A stretch of 64,000 bases of DNA, from the NCBI GenBank assembly GCA_032871835.1, contig CM065297.1, forward strand, positions 31,133,598 to 31,197,597, in the 5' to 3' direction. Numbering within the stretch: position 1 is the stretch's first letter; every line of letters starts with the position of its first letter. This document shows positions 22,731 to 33,854 of this stretch, one piece after another. A model generated the notes under the pieces. That model did not search any database, had not been told where the DNA came from, and saw only the letters and a list, made by a program, of their open reading frames with translations. The translations under genes were made by a program, and so were the position numbers. The stretch comes from Dipteronia dyeriana (taxonomy: Eukaryota > Streptophyta > Magnoliopsida > Sapindales > Sapindaceae).

Positions 22731-23973
22731 TTAATTTATGTTTGTGTTCTCGAATCTTTTTCCTTTTATTGTATATTTGTATGTTTTAGAAAGATATGGC
22801 ACTCTAGGTATTCACATATATATTTACAATGGAACGTATGGATATATATATATCCTTCTTGGTAGTTGCTAAATTTTTATTTATTTTGCTCTTGTAATAA
22901 AAATAATGCACTATAATGTAATAAATAAATAAATAACTTGAGTATTTTTATTTATTTAAAATTCTTCTGAAATACATTGAAGTATCGAAGACTCGAAGGT
23001 TTGAAGAATTGAAAGCAACTGGAACAAGTTTGGGATCGTGTGAGCCATAGCACAAATGTGCATACGAAGAGCACGCGGCCACGTTTGTTATGGCATAGGC
23101 TGCGCACGACAATCCCATGAAATCCATGGGCAGTGCATGGCATCCCTTTATGGGGTTGAGGCAAGCGCACGCCCATAAGGGTGCCCACACCCATGGGAGG
23201 CAGCTGAGGGAGTCCAAACGATGAAGGTCGGGTGAAGACTTGTTCACCAAGAAAAGAGTTTTTTTTTGTATTCCAAGACATGTAATTTATTTGCTTTTCT
23301 AGGATGGGCCAAAATTGTAGCTATTTATATTTTTATAAATATTGCAATGTTTGTCATTGTTTGATAACATGTCATATAGAATAGGAGTGCCACTCATATA
23401 TCGCTTTTGGTATGAACATGCATTGAATGATTTAGGTATCTAATTGGCATCTAGATAACTTGGTAAATCATTTTATGTAATTCGATCACACACCTTAAAC
23501 AATTGAGTAGGAGAAGGTGTTTTCGAACACCTACGGCCTCCAAATTTAATTGAGCTTTATGTTTCGTGTAATAACCTCCCAAGATGTATTCATGAATGGA
23601 ATTTAGCAAGATACTTTCTTACAAGGATAGACTATACAATTAGCCCAAATGAGGGATATTCGTGAGGGATTGTATTGAACGTCGATATTTTGTTAACACA
23701 CTAAATGTAATTTTATTAATATCCTCCCAAGAGTTCTTGTTAATAAAATTACAAGGCTAAAATTGAAAACATTGGTTGTTATGTTAACCATTGGGTGGGA
23801 CCTAGTCCAACTAGTAAATGGTGCGAACTCCTAAAAGAGGCGTGACATTTATGGGTGTTGTATCACCGTTGAATTTTACGATTGAATTATTTTATTTATA
23901 ATTCAAGATAAATATTTGAAAGTGCTTTATAATGATTATTTATTTATATAATTTTTGTTATTGTTTAGAAGTC
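22731..23973 (+). other. C2 untranslated leader
   Basis: Non-coding interval between LTR and gag. The part from 23690 on (GTTAACACACTAAATGTAAT) is shared with the leader of C1 from about 9132. 22731-23690 has no counterpart elsewhere in the window, and its open stretches (22948-23281, minus) show no recognisable domain. Long leaders are also seen in C3 (about 1.5 kb). Confidence 0.55.
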
Positions 23974-24760
23974 ATGACCTCATCACTAATCAACATCCTA
24001 AAAGACAATACTTTAACTGGTGATAATTATGTCATATGGAAAAGGAAAAGTGGGCTTTTATTGCAATCTAAAAAGCATAAGTTCGTTCTGTGCACTCCTA
24101 AAATACCTACTCCTACTAATTAATCCACTTAGCATAGAGATGAGTATCAGCAATGGGAGTCTACATATGAGATGGCTAAATGTTACATTATGGCTACTAT
24201 CTCCGACGTGTTGCAACAGCAACATGAAGGAATGGAGACTGCTGCCGATATAATGATGTCTCTAGAGGAGATGTTTGCTATGAGGTCTAGGATGACCAAG
24301 AGAGAGACAGTGGCTGCTTTTTTGAATCTTAGGATGAAACCTAGACAGGTATGAAAGATCACATGATGAAAGTCATAGTACATCTCAACATTACTGAACT
24401 GAATGGTGCTGAGATAGATGGTGAGACCAAAATTGACATGATTGTCAATTCACTATCAGATTCCTTTGATCAATTCATGTTGGTCTACACCTTGAATAAT
24501 AAAGAATACAACTTGCAAGGCTTGATGCAAGATGTTCGAAACATTGAGAAAATCCTTGTGAAAGGCAAGTGTCAAGAGATTCATACCGTAGGTAAAGTTG
24601 CTACTGTTAAGACCCGTAAGAAGGTCAAGAAACAATAGATGAAAAAACAACTAGGACCTACCGAAAAAAAGACAAAGAAAGTAACCAAGATCAAAGGGAA
24701 GTGTTTCCTTTGTGGTGAAAAGGGACATTAGAAAAGAAGTCGCACAAAGTCTCAGGAAAA
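23974..24760 (+). pseudogene. Copia C2: gag with zinc knuckle
   Basis: Starts at the ATG at 23974 (MTSSLINILKDNTLTGDNYV). UBN2-type core: IWKRKSGLLLQSKKHKFVLC, then MAKCYIMATISDVLQQQHEG and MKVIVHLNITELNGAEIDGE. A zinc knuckle is encoded near 24699-24745 (CFLCGEKGH, then a stop TAG and a lost last Cys, now Arg). Stops at 24121 and 24636 and frame changes near 24352 make it inactive. Confidence 0.8.
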
Positions 24761-25900
24761 GAAGGAAGAAGGTAATATTAATTATCTTGAAACATGTTTT
24801 TTGATGGATTCTATGGATTCCTGGACCATAGACTTTGGAGCCACTAATCATGTTTGTTTTTCCATACAGAGGTTCAACGAAAGGATAAGTCTTAATGATA
24901 ACGAATTAAACTTGTATTAGGCTATGGAGCGTTGGTGTCTGCTAGTTCAGTGGGAGGTATTCAGTTACTTTTAATAAAGCTTTTATTATTAGTAAGAATG
25001 ACAAAATTATTTGTAAAAGTACATTGGAAAACGGTTTATTCTATTTGCAAAGGAATATCTTTCACTTGTTAGACACAGAATCAACGGAACCTAATCAAAA
25101 AAGAGTAAAATTATCAAAAGATGAAACCTACCTATGTCATTTGTGCCTAGGTCATATTAACCTTAATAGGATTAAAATATTGATTAGTGAAGGACCTCTA
25201 AGTGACTTAAAGGTTGATGATCTACCAACTTGTGAATCTTGTTTGGAAGGTAAAATGACCAAAAGGTCGTTTACGACTAATGGCATAAGAGCCATCAAAT
25301 GTTTATGACTGATACAAACAGATATGTGTGGACCTATGAGCATTCAAGCTAGAGGTGAATATGAGTACTTCATCACTTTCACAGATGATCACTCAAGATA
25401 TGGCTATGTGTATCTCATGAGATATAAGTCGGATGCTTTGACATGTTCAAAGCATTTAAAGCTGAAGTAGAAAATCAGCTTGAGAAACGCAAAAAAATCT
25501 TGAGGTCTGATCGTGGTGGAGAATATCTGTCTGGTGAGTTTCAGTAATATCCTATTGATAATGGGATAATTTCTCAGTATTCTGCACCAGGTACACCTTA
25601 ACAAAATGGGGTGACAGAAAGGAGAAATAGAACTCTTTTAGACATGGTTAGGTCTATGTTGAGTTATTCAACGCTTCCTAATTCTTTTTAGGGATATGCT
25701 TTAATAACTGCTATATACATTCTAAACGATGTACCATATAAGTCGGTTCCTAAAACACCACATGAGTTATGGACCAGGCAAAAGCCTAGTTTACAACACT
25801 TAATGATATTTGGATGTCCTACGCATGTGTTAAAGGGAAAGACAAAAAAGATGGAGTCCCGTTCAGAAACATGAATATTTGTAGAGTTTCCAAAAGGAAC
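24761..25900 (+). pseudogene. Copia C2: protease and integrase
   Basis: The protease active-site segment reads WTIDFGATNHVC at about 24821-24856, with Phe in place of the Ser of D-S-G. The pre-integrase zinc region follows (CHLCLGHINLNRIKILISEG, CESCLEGKMTKRSF, 25130-25280). The integrase core has first Asp (DMCGPMSIQARGEYEYF), second Asp (SDRGGEYL at about 25506) and the Glu segment (VTERRNRTLLDMVRSMLSYS at about 25612). Stops at 25306, 25545 and 25599 break it. The integrase C-terminus is recognisable to about 25900. Confidence 0.8.
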
Positions 25901-26089
25901 AAAATTATATTATTTCTTTAGTCCTTCAGATCTTAAAGTATCTGTTTCGACAAATGCTAAATTTCTTAAAGGGGACTGTATGAATGATTTTGTGCCTAAA
26001 AGTAGAATTGTCTTGAATGAGTTATCAGGTGATACAATTCCACAAAAGGTTTCACAACTAAGCCCAAATGTAAGTTCCGTTCCAACACA

Positions 26090-27663
26090 AGATCAATAAT
26101 CTACCATGCCTCATCATAGTAGGAGGGTTAGTAGATAACCATAGAGATACATCGGTCTAGAAGAATCTGTAGAGAATCTTCCATACGACGATGATCCCTA
26201 TACGTATAAGGAAGCAATGGAAGATGTTGATTGTCGCCATTGGCAAAAGGCAATGAAATCCGAAATTGAATTTATGTTCAAAAACAAAGTCTGGTCTCTT
26301 ATAGACTAGCCTAAAGGGATAAAACCAATTGGGTGCAAGTGGGTATACAAGAGGAAAAGAGGAATGGATGGAAAAGTGGAAACCTTTAAAGGTAGATTGG
26401 TAACTAAAGGTTATACACAGAATAAGGTATAGATTATAAAGAAACTTTCTCTCCATTGGTCATGCTTAAATCCATTAGGATACTCTTATCCCTTACGGCA
26501 TCTCTAGACCTAGAGATTTTACAAATGGAGGTCAAGAAATCTTTCCTTAATGGAAGTCTTGACGAATCTATATGATGCAACTAGAAGGATTCATTGAAAA
26601 TGGCCAAGAGAAAAGGGTTGAAAATATCCATATATGGATTGGAACAAGCATCCAGTTCCTCGAATATAGGGTTCGATCAAGCCGTGAAAAGTTTTGGATT
26701 TATTCAAACCTTGACGAACCCTGTGTATACAAAAAGATTAAAGGTGACAAGTTAGTTTTCCTAGTTCTTTACGTTGATGATATACTACTCATCTAAAACG
26801 ATGTAGGTGTATTGATATCAGTAAAAGAATGGTTAGCAAAACAATTTGACATGATGGACTTAGAAGGAGCAAGTTATATTCTTGGTATCCAAGTCAAAAG
26901 GGATAGAAAGAATACAACGATTGCATTATCCCAAGCTTTATACGTAGATAAAATCTTGTCTAGGTTTTCCATGCAAGATTCCAAGAATGGTATGTTACAT
27001 TTTGAGATATGGAATCAAACTTTCTAAGGAACAAGTTCCTAAGAATGAGAATGAAGAGCAATTCATGAGTAGGGTTCCATTTGCATCGGCAATTAGAAGT
27101 CTCATGTATGTAATGCTCTGTACTAGACCAGATATTTATTTTACTGTGGGCATAGTTAGCAGGTTTCAATCAAAGCCTGGTCCTGATCACTTGACGGAAG
27201 TCAAGAATATTTTCAAGTATCTTAGGAGAACGAGAAATTATATGCTTGTATACTCTAGAGAGGATTTAATTCCCGTTGGGTATACAGATTCTGATTTTCA
27301 GTCAGATTCTGACTCCAGGAGATCAACATCAGGATCTATGTTTACTATTAGATGAGGGGCAGTCATACGAAGGAGTTTCAAGAAATCTTGTATTACTGAT
27401 TCCACTATAGAAGCCGAGTATGTTACTGCATGCGAGGCTGCTAAAGAGTCTGTCTAGCTCCACCAATTTTTGATTGACATGGAAGTGGTTCCTAATGCGA
27501 ATAAGCAGATCACTATATATTGTGACAATAATGGAGCAGTGGCTAATTCGAGAGAACCAAAAAGTCATAAGAGAGGAAAACACATTGAAAGAAAGTATCA
27601 CATTCTAAGGTAAATTGTGCATAGGGGTGATGTCACTATTACCAAGATCGTGTCAGCAGATAA
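26090..27663 (+). pseudogene. Copia C2: reverse transcriptase and RNase H
   Basis: RT starts near 26200 (YKEAMEDVDCRHWQKAMKSE, then PIGCKWVYKRKRGMDGKVET). The catalytic box is preserved at 26758-26790 (FLVLYVDDILLI). Later RT motifs are SYILGIQVKRDRKNTTIALS and MLCTRPDIYFTVGIVSRFQS. RNase H follows at 27180-27660 (EVKNIFKYLRRTRNYMLVYS, GYTDSDFQSDSDSRRSTSGS, DSTIEAEYVTACEAAKES). Frameshifts lie near 26430, 26570 and 27000. The gene is cut at 27663 by F1 and resumes at 34910. Confidence 0.85.
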
Positions 27664-28668
27664 TGATGGAAATCATTAACTTAGCAACCATACACCCCAA
27701 TAGCTAAAGAGCTATGATACATATGGAATGCAATTTAACAACCTCCAGCTAATTGAAACAAACCCGATCATTCAAGATTGAAGTAAGAGAAACTATTCTA
27801 ATCACTTTATCAATAGAATGATGATAAAAGATAATTAGAACAGCACTTTGATTTCCCCAAAATGCCACAAACTATGAAGTTTGATCAGTTTAAAGGCAAA
27901 ACAAAGATTTTGAGGTTGTTGAACGCCACAAGCTGAGTAAGCTTGATAAGTTCCAAAGTTCATGCAAGAACTTAAAAACAAACACTCACAAAGTGCTCAA
28001 ATAAGTTTATATTACTCAAATTCCCCCCTTACATAGAAAAAGCAGCCTTGTTTATATAGAACAAAGGTCAAGGAAAATACAACACAAATATAACTGCCCA
28101 TTAAATGTGTAACCTCCCATTAAATGACATTTAGACCATGAATAATGGCCATAAAGTATTCAACCTTTGTAACTCCTTATTCCTAATCAAATAACACATG
28201 ATCTCACACTTAACAAAATAAAACCCAACACAAAAACCCAAACTATTCATAAAATAAGCCCATAAAACCCAACACAATTAAAACCCAAACTAATAAGAAA
28301 ATAAATCCGTAAAACCCAACATAATTAAACCCAAACTAATTATAAAATAGGCTCACAAAACCCAACATGGCCGAATGGCCTTTTATTCTTCAAGATAGGC
28401 TAGAATACTTCATTCTAACAAGGCTGGACTCTTGTCTTCGGGATTTGGACTTGTTTGAAACATGTTAACCATTTTATACTCTTCTTGCATCCTTAGAACC
28501 TTGACCAAATCTTGACTAGCTTGCTCCTTCCAAATGCTTTCCATTAAACAAGTTAAGACTTCTTTCATCCTTTTAGCTTTAGCTCTTATCGTTGGTCCTC
28601 CATGAATGGTTAAAGGATCTGGATCTTTTCCAACCTTAGCCGAATTGTGATCAACTGGCTGGTCCTCA
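27664..28668 (-). repeat. F1 3' LTR with 46-bp minisatellite (3 units)
   Basis: About 1005 bp. On the minus strand it should begin TGATGAGGACC as in the sister LTR. Here the first bases are altered after the polypurine tract GAAGAAACGGGAAAG, causing a frame shift at the coding junction. The stretch 28668-28390 encodes the tail of the pol polyprotein (DPDPLTIHGGPTIRAKAKRM, then SIWKEQASQDLVKVLRMQEE). 28220-28368 holds three tandem units built on AAAACCCAACA...AAACCCAAACTAAT. Confidence 0.85.
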
Positions 28669-29763
28669 CTTTCCCGTTTCTTCGAAAGGATTCATCCTCG
28701 AATCAGCACCTTCATCACCTATATCAAACAAAGACAAATCAGAAACATTGAAAGTTGCACTAACATTGCCATACTCACTTAGTAGTTCTAGCTTGTATGC
28801 ATTGTCATTGATTTTTTGAAGGACTCGAAATGGTCCATCCTCTCTTGGCATGAGTTTAGACTTTCGTTGGCTAGGAAAGCTTTCCTTCTTCAAGTGTACC
28901 CGAACCCAATCACCAGGTTCAAATACTACTTGCTTTCGGCCCTTGTTTTATTGCTTCTCATATTGTAGAGTTTTCATTTCAATTTGTGTGCGCATCTTTT
29001 CATGCAAAGCTTAGACAAAATCAGCTTTTTGCTTACCATCCAAATTAGCTCTTTCCAAAGGTAAATGTAGTAAATCTATAGGAGATAATGGATTGAACTC
29101 GTACACAACTTCAAATGGTGAATGGTTTGTTGTCGCATGCACACTTCGATTATAAGCAAACTCCACATGTGGCAAACATTACTCCCAATTCTTCAAATTC
29201 CTTTGAATTATGGCCCTCAAAAGCATTGATAAAGTTCTGTTTACCACCTCGTTTGTCCATCTGTTTGTGGATGACAAGTGGTTAAATACAACAGCTTTGT
29301 ACCCAACTTTCTCCAAAGCATTTTCCAAAAGTGGCTTAGGAACTTCACATCTCTATCACTCATAATTGTCCTTGGAATTCCATGTAACCTCACGATTTCT
29401 CTGAATAACAGCCCCGTAAAAATTGTTGCATCATCTGTTTTATGGCAAGGAATGAAATGCGCCATCTTGCTGAAACTGTCAGCAACAACAAAAATAGAAT
29501 CTCCCCCCCCCCCCCCCCCCCCCCCCCCCTTTTTGACCTAGGTAATCCCAAAACAAAGTCCATTGATATATCAACCCAAGGCTCACTAGGTATAGGAAGA
29601 GGAGTATACATCCCATGAGGCATTGCTTTAGATTTAGCTCATTTGTAAGTAATGCATCTCTTACATATACTCTCAACGTCTCTTTTCATGTGTGGCCAAA
29701 AGAAATGATCACTTAACACATCCAAAGTCTTTTTTAACTCCAAAATGCCCCATTAACCCTCCA
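28669..29763 (-). pseudogene. F1 integrase and C-terminal domain
   Basis: Chromovirus integrase, minus strand. The core reads [16 protein letters not shown] (first catalytic Asp in this segment), then after a poly(G) interruption [40 protein letters not shown] (second Asp), and [20 protein letters not shown] (Glu). The C-terminal part follows: VFEPGDWVRVHLKKESFPSQ, LMPREDGPFRVLQKINDNAY, ATFNVSDLSLF and DSRMNPFEETG. The frame approaches the polypurine tract and historically continued into the LTR. A stop lies in NLKNWE*CLPHVEF and others near 28950. Confidence 0.85.
29503..29529. repeat. 27-base poly(C) tract
   Basis: 27 consecutive C (poly(G) in the coding direction) inside the F1 integrase core, where the protein changes from LPRSKKG to DSIFVV-type sequence. 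It is a second homopolymer at nearly the same functional position as the one in Tat-2 (13042-13078). Confidence 0.95.
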
Positions 29764-31142
29764 TTATATTCCTCTCTCACAAGCAATTCTCTCATTGAAC
29801 ATATAGGAACATGCAGCTTGTTTCTTTGAAAAGAAAACCATCATGCCTAAAGAACTTGTCAAAACCCCCCCTTGCTCACATGCCCTATAAACATTAGCAA
29901 AATCAACGTCAGAATTGTATAAGTCTTTAATGTACTCAAAACACAATAATTTTGCATCAAGTTTAGAAATTAGAGCATACCTTCCAGAAAGAGCATCGGC
30001 AACCACATTCTCCTTACCTTGTTTGTACTTGATGATGTATGGAAAGGATTCAATAAAATCCACCCATTTTGCATGCCTACGGCTTAGCTTTCCTTATCCT
30101 TTGAGATATTTCAAGGACTCATGATCGGTGTGTATAATGAATTCCTTGTACCAAAGATAGTGGTGCCATGTCTCTAACACTCTCACCAAGGCATAAAACT
30201 CCTTATCATACATCGGGTAGTTAAGACTTGCTCCACTTAGCTTCTCACTAAAGAATGCAATAGGTTTGCCCTCTTGCATTAAGACTCCTCCAATACCTAT
30301 TCCACTTGCATCACACTCAATCTCAAAAGTATTAGTAAAGTTAGGCAAAGCAAGCAAAGGTGTTGAACTAAGTTTGTGTTTAATCAAGTTAAAAGCATCA
30401 TCTTGTTCTTTACCCCACCTAAATCCCACATTCTTTTTGATTCATTCAGTTAATGGTGCATCAATGGTGGAAAAATCCTTAATGAATCTTCTATAAAAGC
30501 TAGAAATACCATGAAAACTTCTTACATTACTAACAAAAGTGGGTTTCGGCCACTCCCTAATTACTTTCACTTTTTCTTGATCAACATGTATTCCTTTATC
30601 ACTAATAACATAACCAAGAAAAGTAAGTTCATTAGTGCAAAAAATGCATTTCTTTAGATTAGCATTGAACTTTTCTTTTTGAGCACATCAAAAACAGCCG
30701 TTAAATGTGTTACATGCTCGTCTAAATTTTTGCTAAACACAAGTATATCATCAAAATAAACTACTAGAAACTTTCCAATGTAAGCACGCAAAACATGGTT
30801 CATCAATCTCATAAAAGTACTAGGTGTGTTAGTTAGGCCAAAAGGCATTACTAACCATTCATATAGACCATGTTTAGTTTTGAAAGCGGTTTTCCATTCA
30901 TCACCCTCATGGATTATTATTTGATGATATCCAGATTTCAAATCAATCTTTGAAAACACATAAGAACCATGCAATTCATCCAACATATAATCTAACCTAG
31001 GGTTAGGATTTCTATACTTTACCGTTATTTTGTTGATGGCTTGACAATAAACACACATTCTCCAAGAACCATCCTTTTTAGGTACAAACAAAACAGGAAC
31101 CGCGCATGGACTTATGCTTTCACGTATATATCCCTTTTCCAT
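29764..31142 (-). pseudogene. F1 reverse transcriptase and RNase H
   Basis: RT at 31142-30654 is open for 162 codons: [80 protein letters not shown], and the catalytic box [20 protein letters not shown] intact. The thumb continues with stops to about 30430. RNase H at 30429-30094 has the catalytic Asp/Glu segments ([52 protein letters not shown]). 30063-29764 gives its end ([20 protein letters not shown]). This is the best-preserved polymerase in the window. Confidence 0.9.
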
Positions 31143-31160
31143 AAGCTCACTTACTTGCTT

Positions 31161-32215
31161 CTAGATTTCCTTGGTCTCTTTAGGGTTGTATCTATATGCT
31201 GGCCTATTTGGTATGCTTGCACCCAGAATGAAATCAATTTGATGTTCAATTCCTCTAATTGGTGGCAAACCATTAGAAACATCTTCAGGAAAGAGATCCT
31301 CATTTTTCTGCAAAATATCAACAATAACACTAGGCAAACTCTTGTTAATTTCGTTAGAAACAATTAAAACATCCTTGTACATAAGTACAAGTAAGGGCTG
31401 CCTCATGGTTAATGCTTTCTTCACATCACACATTTTTGCATAAACACTCATTTTTCTTTCACTCAAGCCTTCCTTGTTTTCTCTCCCCTTGTGTTTCCCA
31501 TTGCTCTCATTTTTACCACTCAACTCACCTTTTTTTTCTCTCTCTTTCTTGCTCCCTTCCCAAAGTTTCAGGTAATGAAGATTCAAGCTCTTCATATTGT
31601 TGTTTTATGCGCATTTGGTCTTCAAAATTGTCTTTGGAGGCAAAGGTCCAAGTTGGTATTTCTGTCCCTTCATGATCAAAGAATAACAGTTTTTAAACCC
31701 ATCATGCATTACCCTTTGATTATATTGCCATGGTCTCTCTAATAACATGTTACCAGTATACATAGGCACCACATCACACCAAACATCATCCTTATATCTA
31801 CCAATTGAAAAAGAAATTAACACTTGCAGATTCACCTTCACAACACAACTATCATTCAACCATTGTAATTTCAGTTTCTCCACAAGCAAGGTACTTGCCA
31901 CTTTTATACAAATTCCACTATCAACAATCACATTACACAACTTGTTAGCAATCAAACAATGAGTATGAAACAAATTTTCACGTTGCTCACCATGTTCATT
32001 ATTTTTACTTTGTAAACTAAGTGTGCGTTGTACAACTAAATTTTCTCCACTAGCATACTCTATATCACTAGCATCTTCTAAATGTGGCATGTCATCTTTA
32101 TCCTCTCTCTCACTTTCTGATTCAACTGTCCAATCCCTCATGATCATTATCATTTTATTAGGACATTCACGTGCCACATGACCAAGTCTAAGGCACTTAA
32201 AACACTTAATGCCTC
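31161..32215 (-). pseudogene. F1 zinc knuckle, protease and pre-RT linker
   Basis: A CCHC knuckle (CFKCLRLGHVARECPN) is encoded at 32207-32158. The protease frame 32177-31605 contains LFHTHCLIANKLCNVIVDSG, with the active-site D-S-G intact, then ASTLLVEKLKLQWLNDSCVV and MYTGNMLLERPWQYNQRVMH. The linker 31595-31161 reads ALTMRQPLLVLMYKDVLIVS, INKSLPSVIVDILQKNEDLF, SNGLPPIRGIEHQIDFILGA. The D-family ORF is clearly homologous to this protease and the start of the linker. Confidence 0.85.
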
Positions 32216-32321
32216 TAGTTTGATTAGGTTGATTCTTACCTCTACCCTTGCTGCCTATTTCATTTTTACTTTAAGTTTCATCAATTTTAGGCTTAACAAT
32301 GGGTTTATCATCCTTTTTACT

Positions 32322-33200
32322 TCAATTCGGTTTCCAAGAAGAAGAAGAATCTGAATAACGTTTTGAATCATACCTGATGCCTTTTATTTTGAGTTGCCTT
32401 TCAATCTTCATGGCCATACCCACCATGTCCTCAATCTCTACATAATGTTGCAACTCCATAAGATCAGAAATGTTCTTATTTAACCCACTCAAAAACCGAG
32501 CCATGGTGGCCTCACGGTTCTCCTCCACATTAGCCCTTATCATGGCTATCTCCATTTCCTTGTGATATTCTTCTACACTCATGGAACCTTATGTCAAAGT
32601 TTGCAACCGTTGATGCAAATCCTTATAGTAATGGCTAGGGACAAATCTCCTCCTCGTGATTTGTTTCATCTCCAACCAAGTCTCTACGGGTCTTTCACAA
32701 TTTCTACGCCTGTCTTTACACAGTTGATCCCACCAAACAATAGCATAATCATAAAACTCAACAGCAGTTAGTTTTAATTTTTTCTCTTCAGAGTAGTTAT
32801 GACATTCAAAGATCAGCTCCACTTTTCGTTCCCATTCCAAATAGGCATCCGGATTGTTCTTCCTTTGAAAATGAGGAATTTTCATTTTGATGCTGCCTAT
32901 GTTTCGGTCCACACCATCAAAACATCCTCTCCTAGCTTATTTTCTAGGATTAACGTCTAGACCAATGATGGTAGCTTGGCCATCATCCGTGTCTTCCCCA
33001 CCATCATATACATCATTGACAAAGGCTGGTTGTCTTCCACGTCATGGTTCTCTTTGCAATCTGGTAATTGCTTCATCATGTCTTTCTAAACGATCTCCTA
33101 CATCTCCCCTCACTTTGAACATACGTTCAAATTGTTGCTGCATTGCGTGAATCACTTGATCATTTGAGGAAGAACTCACTTATTTATCTTTGTTAGACAT
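32322..33200 (-). pseudogene. F1 gag
   Basis: Starts at the ATG at 33200 (MSNKDK, then a premature stop). The N-terminus is coiled-coil-like (DQVIHAMQQQFERMFKVRGD, RLERHDEAITRLQREP). The Retrotrans_gag core follows at 32912-32589 (IPHFQRKNNPDAYLEWERKV, YDYAIVWWDQLCKDRRRN, FVPSHYYKDLHQRLQTLT) and 32582-32322 (MSVEEYHKEMEIAMIRANVE, MARFLSGLNKNISDLMELQH). Stops occur after QTLT, after KPN and near the start. The D-family gag-like N-terminus corresponds to its first 60 or so residues only. Confidence 0.85.
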
Positions 33201-33854
33201 GTTTAAAATCTGAAGAAAAAAAAAGTTAGAACAGCCTCACAATCACTCCCTCACTTGTTTCTCTCGAAGAATTGATTCATACCACTCATGTTTCACTCAA
33301 TTATTTGGCTTTTCTCGATGCTAATCTCACAACTCTTGCCTTTTACCTCTCTTGTTTTGTTCTTTGGGTTTCTTAGATTAACTAAGGTTCTTCTAAACAA
33401 ACAATTCAGATTATGGCAAATTCAACGGAGTGAAATTGGGTAGGTCTAAAAAAACAAACAAAAGGTAGTTCAATTAAAGTAAGCAAAGATTAGAACTGAA
33501 ATATCAATTTCTCTCCTAACAAGAATTCTGTTTGTTTTGGTTAAGAAGACAATATTTAAATATTTCCCAAACCGAAACAAGAATGATATGAACAAGAAAG
33601 ATTTTTGGAATTTTGCAAGAATTCTTTGAATCTGCAATACTTTTTTTTTGTCTTTTTTTGGTTTTTTTTTCTTTTTTTTTTCCTACGGAAAACAAAGAAG
33701 AATGATAATAACCTCAAAAAGCATAACAATTAAGATGAATTATAGATACGGTGCTATAAGATGAAGAAGAAAAGAAAATGAGAAAAAAAACTAAAAGAAC
33801 AACAAATATATGGATATGCAAACCTCAAACTTGAGTCAAGCTCTGATACCAAAA
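33201..33854 (-). other. F1 leader with primer binding site and candidate splice acceptor
   Basis: The leader runs from the LTR end to the gag ATG. TGGTATCAGAGC lies at 33851-33840, a perfect initiator-Met primer site 3 nt from the LTR. A pyrimidine-rich run ending CTTCAG stops exactly 9 nt before the ATG. The leader is T-rich on the coding strand, and no ORF is supported. Confidence 0.8.

Noticed and set aside
22948..23281. Two overlapping minus-strand frames of 100 and 109 codons
   Set aside because: They lie in the C2 leader, antisense to the element, in two frames at once, with no family resemblance.
31412..31742. Plus-strand Ser/Phe-rich frames
   Set aside because: Antisense shadows of the F1 protease-RT linker.
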